DNA of 64,000 nucleotides from assembly GCA_032622095.1 (NCBI GenBank), contig CP136067.1, positions 195,638,052 to 195,702,051 on the forward strand. Direction: 5' to 3'. The first letter of the stretch is position 1. Each line of letters opens with the position of its first letter. The notes beneath the pieces were generated by a model that searched no databases, was not told the DNA's origin, and saw nothing but the letters and a program-made list of their open reading frames with translations. This DNA is from Siphonodentalium dalli (taxonomy: Eukaryota; Mollusca; Scaphopoda; Gadilida; Siphonodentaliidae). Of the stretch, positions 61,201 through 64,000 are shown piece by piece. The translations under genes and the position numbers were made by a program.

Positions 61201-64000
61201 GTATAATATCTATATCTACATGTATAATATATATATCTACCTGTATAATATCTATATCTACATGTATAATATCTATATCTACATGTATAATATCTATATC
61301 TACATCTATAATATCTATATCTACATGTATAATATCTATATCTACCTGTATAATATATATATCTACATGTATAATATCTATATCTACATGTATAATATCT
61401 ATATATACATGTATAATATCTATATCTACATGTATAATATCTATATATACATGTATAATATCTATATCTACCTGTATATTATCTATATCTACATGTATAA
61501 TATCTATATCTACATGTATAATATCTATATCTACATGTATAATATCTATATCTACATGTATAATATCTATATCTACATGTATAATATCTATATCTACATG
61601 TATAATATCTATATCTACCTGTATAATATCTATATATACATGTATACTATCTATATCTACATGTATAATATCTATATCTACATGTATAATATCTATATCT
61701 ACATGTATAATATCTATATCTACATGTATAATATCTATATCTACCTGTATAATATCTATATCTACATGTATAATATCTATATCTACATGTATAATATCTA
61801 TATCTACATGTATAATATCTATATCTACATGTATAATATCTACATGTATAATATCTATATCTACATGTATAATATCTATATCTACATGTATAATATCTAT
61901 ATCTACCTGTATAATATCTATATCTACATGTATAATATCTATATCTACATGTATAATATATATATCTACCTGTATAATATCTATATCTACCTGTATAATA
62001 TCTATATCTACCTGTATAATATACATGTATAATATCTATATCTACATTTATAATATCTATATCTACCTGTATAATATCTATATATACATGTATAATATAT
62101 ATATCTACATGTATAATATCTATATCAACCTGTATAATATCTATATCTACATGTATAATATCTATATCTACATGTATAATATCTATATCTACCTGTATAA
62201 TATCTATATCTACCTGTATAATATCTATATATACATGTATAATATCTATATCTACCTGTATAATATCTATATCTACATGTATAATATCTACATCTACATG
62301 TATAATATCTATATCTACATTTAAAATATCTATATCTACATGTATAATATCTATATCTACATGTATAATATCTATATCTACATGTATAATATCTATATCT
62401 ACCTGTATAATATCTATATATACATGTATAATATATATATCTACATGTATAATATCTATATCTACCTGTATAATATCTATATCTACATGTATAATATCTA
62501 TATCTACCTGTATAATATCTATATATACATGTATAATATATATATCTACATGTATAATATCTACCTGTATAATATCTATATCTACATGTATAATATCTAT
62601 ATCTACATGTATAATATCTATATCTACCTGTATAATATATATATCTACATGTATAATATCTATATCTACCTGTATAATATCTATATCTACCTGTATAATA
62701 TCTATATCTACATGTATAATATCTATATCTACATGTATAATATATATATCTACCTGTATAATATCTATATCTACCTGTATAATATCTATATATACATGTA
62801 TAATATCTATATCTACATGTATAATATCTATATATACATGTATAATATATATATCTACATGTATAATATCTATATCTACATGTATAATATCTATATCTAC
62901 ATGTATAATATCTATATCTACATGTATAATATCTATATCTACATGTATAATATCTATATCTACCTGTATAATATCTATATCTACATGTATAATATCTATA
63001 TCTACATGTATAATATCTATATCTACCTGTATAATATCTATATCTACCTGTATAATATCTATATATACATGTATAATATCTATATCTACCTGTATAATAT
63101 CTATATCTACATGTATAATATATATATCTACATGTATAATATATATATCTACCTGTATAATATCTATATCTACATGTATAATATCTATATCTACCTGTAT
63201 AATATCTATATCTACATGTATAATATCTATATCTACATGTATAATATCTATATCTACCTGTATAATATCTATATCTACATGTATAATATCTATATCTACA
63301 TGTATAATATCTATATCTACATGTATAATATATATATCTACATGTATAATATCTATATCTACCTGTATAATATCTATATCTACCTGTATAATATCTATAT
63401 CTACATGTATAATATCTATATCTACCAGTATAATATCTATATCTACATGTATAATATATATATCTACATGTATAATATCTATATCTACCTGTATAATATC
63501 TATATCTACCTGTATAATATCTATATATACATGTATAATATCTATATCTACATGTATAATATCTATATCTACCTGTATAATATCTATATATACATGTATA
63601 ATATATATATCTACATGTATAATATCTATATATACATGTATAATATATATATCTACATGTATAATATCTATATCTACATGTATAATATCTATATCTACAT
63701 GTATAATATCTATATCTACATGTATAATATCTATATCTACATGTATAATATCTATATCTACATGTATAATATCTATATATACATGTATAATATCTATATC
63801 TACATGTATAATATCTATATCTACATGTATAATATCTATATATACCTGTATAATATCTATATATACCTGTATAATATATATATCTACATGTATAATATCT
63901 ATATCTACCTGTATAATATCTATATCTACATGTATAATATCTATATCTACATGTATAATATCTATATCTACATGTATAATATATATATCTACATGTATAA
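52274..64000 (+). repeat. 21-bp satellite, array C (right-truncated by window)
   Basis: Same monomer and orientation as arrays A and B, starting after the second island and running past the window end. The first kilobases match array B with an offset of 12614 bp at the junction, drifting to 12593 bp by the TATCAACCTG landmark (40994 versus 53587), a net loss of one monomer. Further right it is a mosaic of internally duplicated blocks. A minus-strand frame of 3300 codons spans nearly 9.9 kb of this array and into the island edge; it consists of the heptapeptide translation of the monomer and is not regarded as a gene. Confidence 0.97.
53580..62330 (+). repeat. Mosaic higher-order repeats in array C
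   Basis: The TATCAACCTG landmark recurs at 53587, 56338, 58255 and 62126, and CTACATTTAAAATATC near 58446 and 62317, giving an exact 3871-bp shift for the last pair of both landmarks. A second periodicity of about 5.7-5.8 kb links CTGTATTATATC (near 54140 and 59861), ACATCTATAAT (near 55564 and 61303) and CCTGTATATTATC (near 55732 and 61471). The same landmarks occur once each in array B near 41590 and 42972, so array C has expanded relative to B. Confidence 0.75.

Overview
This window is eukaryotic, non-coding, repeat-dominated DNA, and I see no real gene in it. About 54.8 kb of the 64 kb is one AT-rich satellite with a 21-bp monomer. Written as three heptamers its consensus is ATAATAT / CTATATC / TACATGT (4 of 21 positions G or C, no CpG). 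It runs in one orientation through three arrays: A (1-35050), B (39660-47709) and C (52274-64000), about 2,600 monomers by length. Because 21 is divisible by 3 and four of six frames of the consensus lack a stop, the arrays give huge open frames (up to 3300 codons). These are arithmetic artefacts encoding heptapeptide repeats, not proteins. The organism cannot be fixed from the sequence. Short AGGCCTA-type words and several small non-autonomous DNA transposons are compatible with a marine invertebrate, perhaps a deuterostome, but that is a weak impression.

The arrays have layered higher-order structure. Landmark variants (for example ATGTAAAAAATCG near 2951, 7490, 10862, 14322 and 18559) recur with shifts of 4539, 3372, 3460 and 4237 bp. 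A separate 4720-bp tandem duplication covers roughly 24.2-33.6 kb. Array C repeats itself with shifts of 3871 bp and about 5.7-5.8 kb. The arrays have therefore grown by repeated kilobase-scale duplication as well as by single-monomer turnover.

Two near-identical non-satellite islands, 35051-39659 and 47710-52273, interrupt the satellite. By eye they differ by three substitutions, three homopolymer-associated length changes and one 42-bp deletion. Their satellite junctions are the same on both sides, so they are two copies of a tandem segmental duplication of about 12.6 kb (island plus flanking satellite). Each island holds, in order: a diverged A/B alternating repeat of about 130 bp; a 298-bp inverted-repeat transposon inserted in that repeat with a near-perfect 9-bp target duplication; a GGTATAC-rich segment; poly-G/poly-C tracts with short direct repeats; a foldback transposon (447 bp, or 405 bp in copy 2) with a perfect 8-bp target duplication and a 91-bp palindrome at each end; and a 413-bp piggyBac-like MITE with a perfect 28-bp-stem hairpin inside it. 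The 42-bp deletion in copy 2 removes most of one arm and the loop of one palindrome.

The window looks like heterochromatic (possibly centromeric or pericentromeric) satellite with a transposon-bearing island. I find no evidence of an operon, defence system, RNA gene or other new functional system. What deserves attention is the satellite's architecture, the young duplication and the small transposons.
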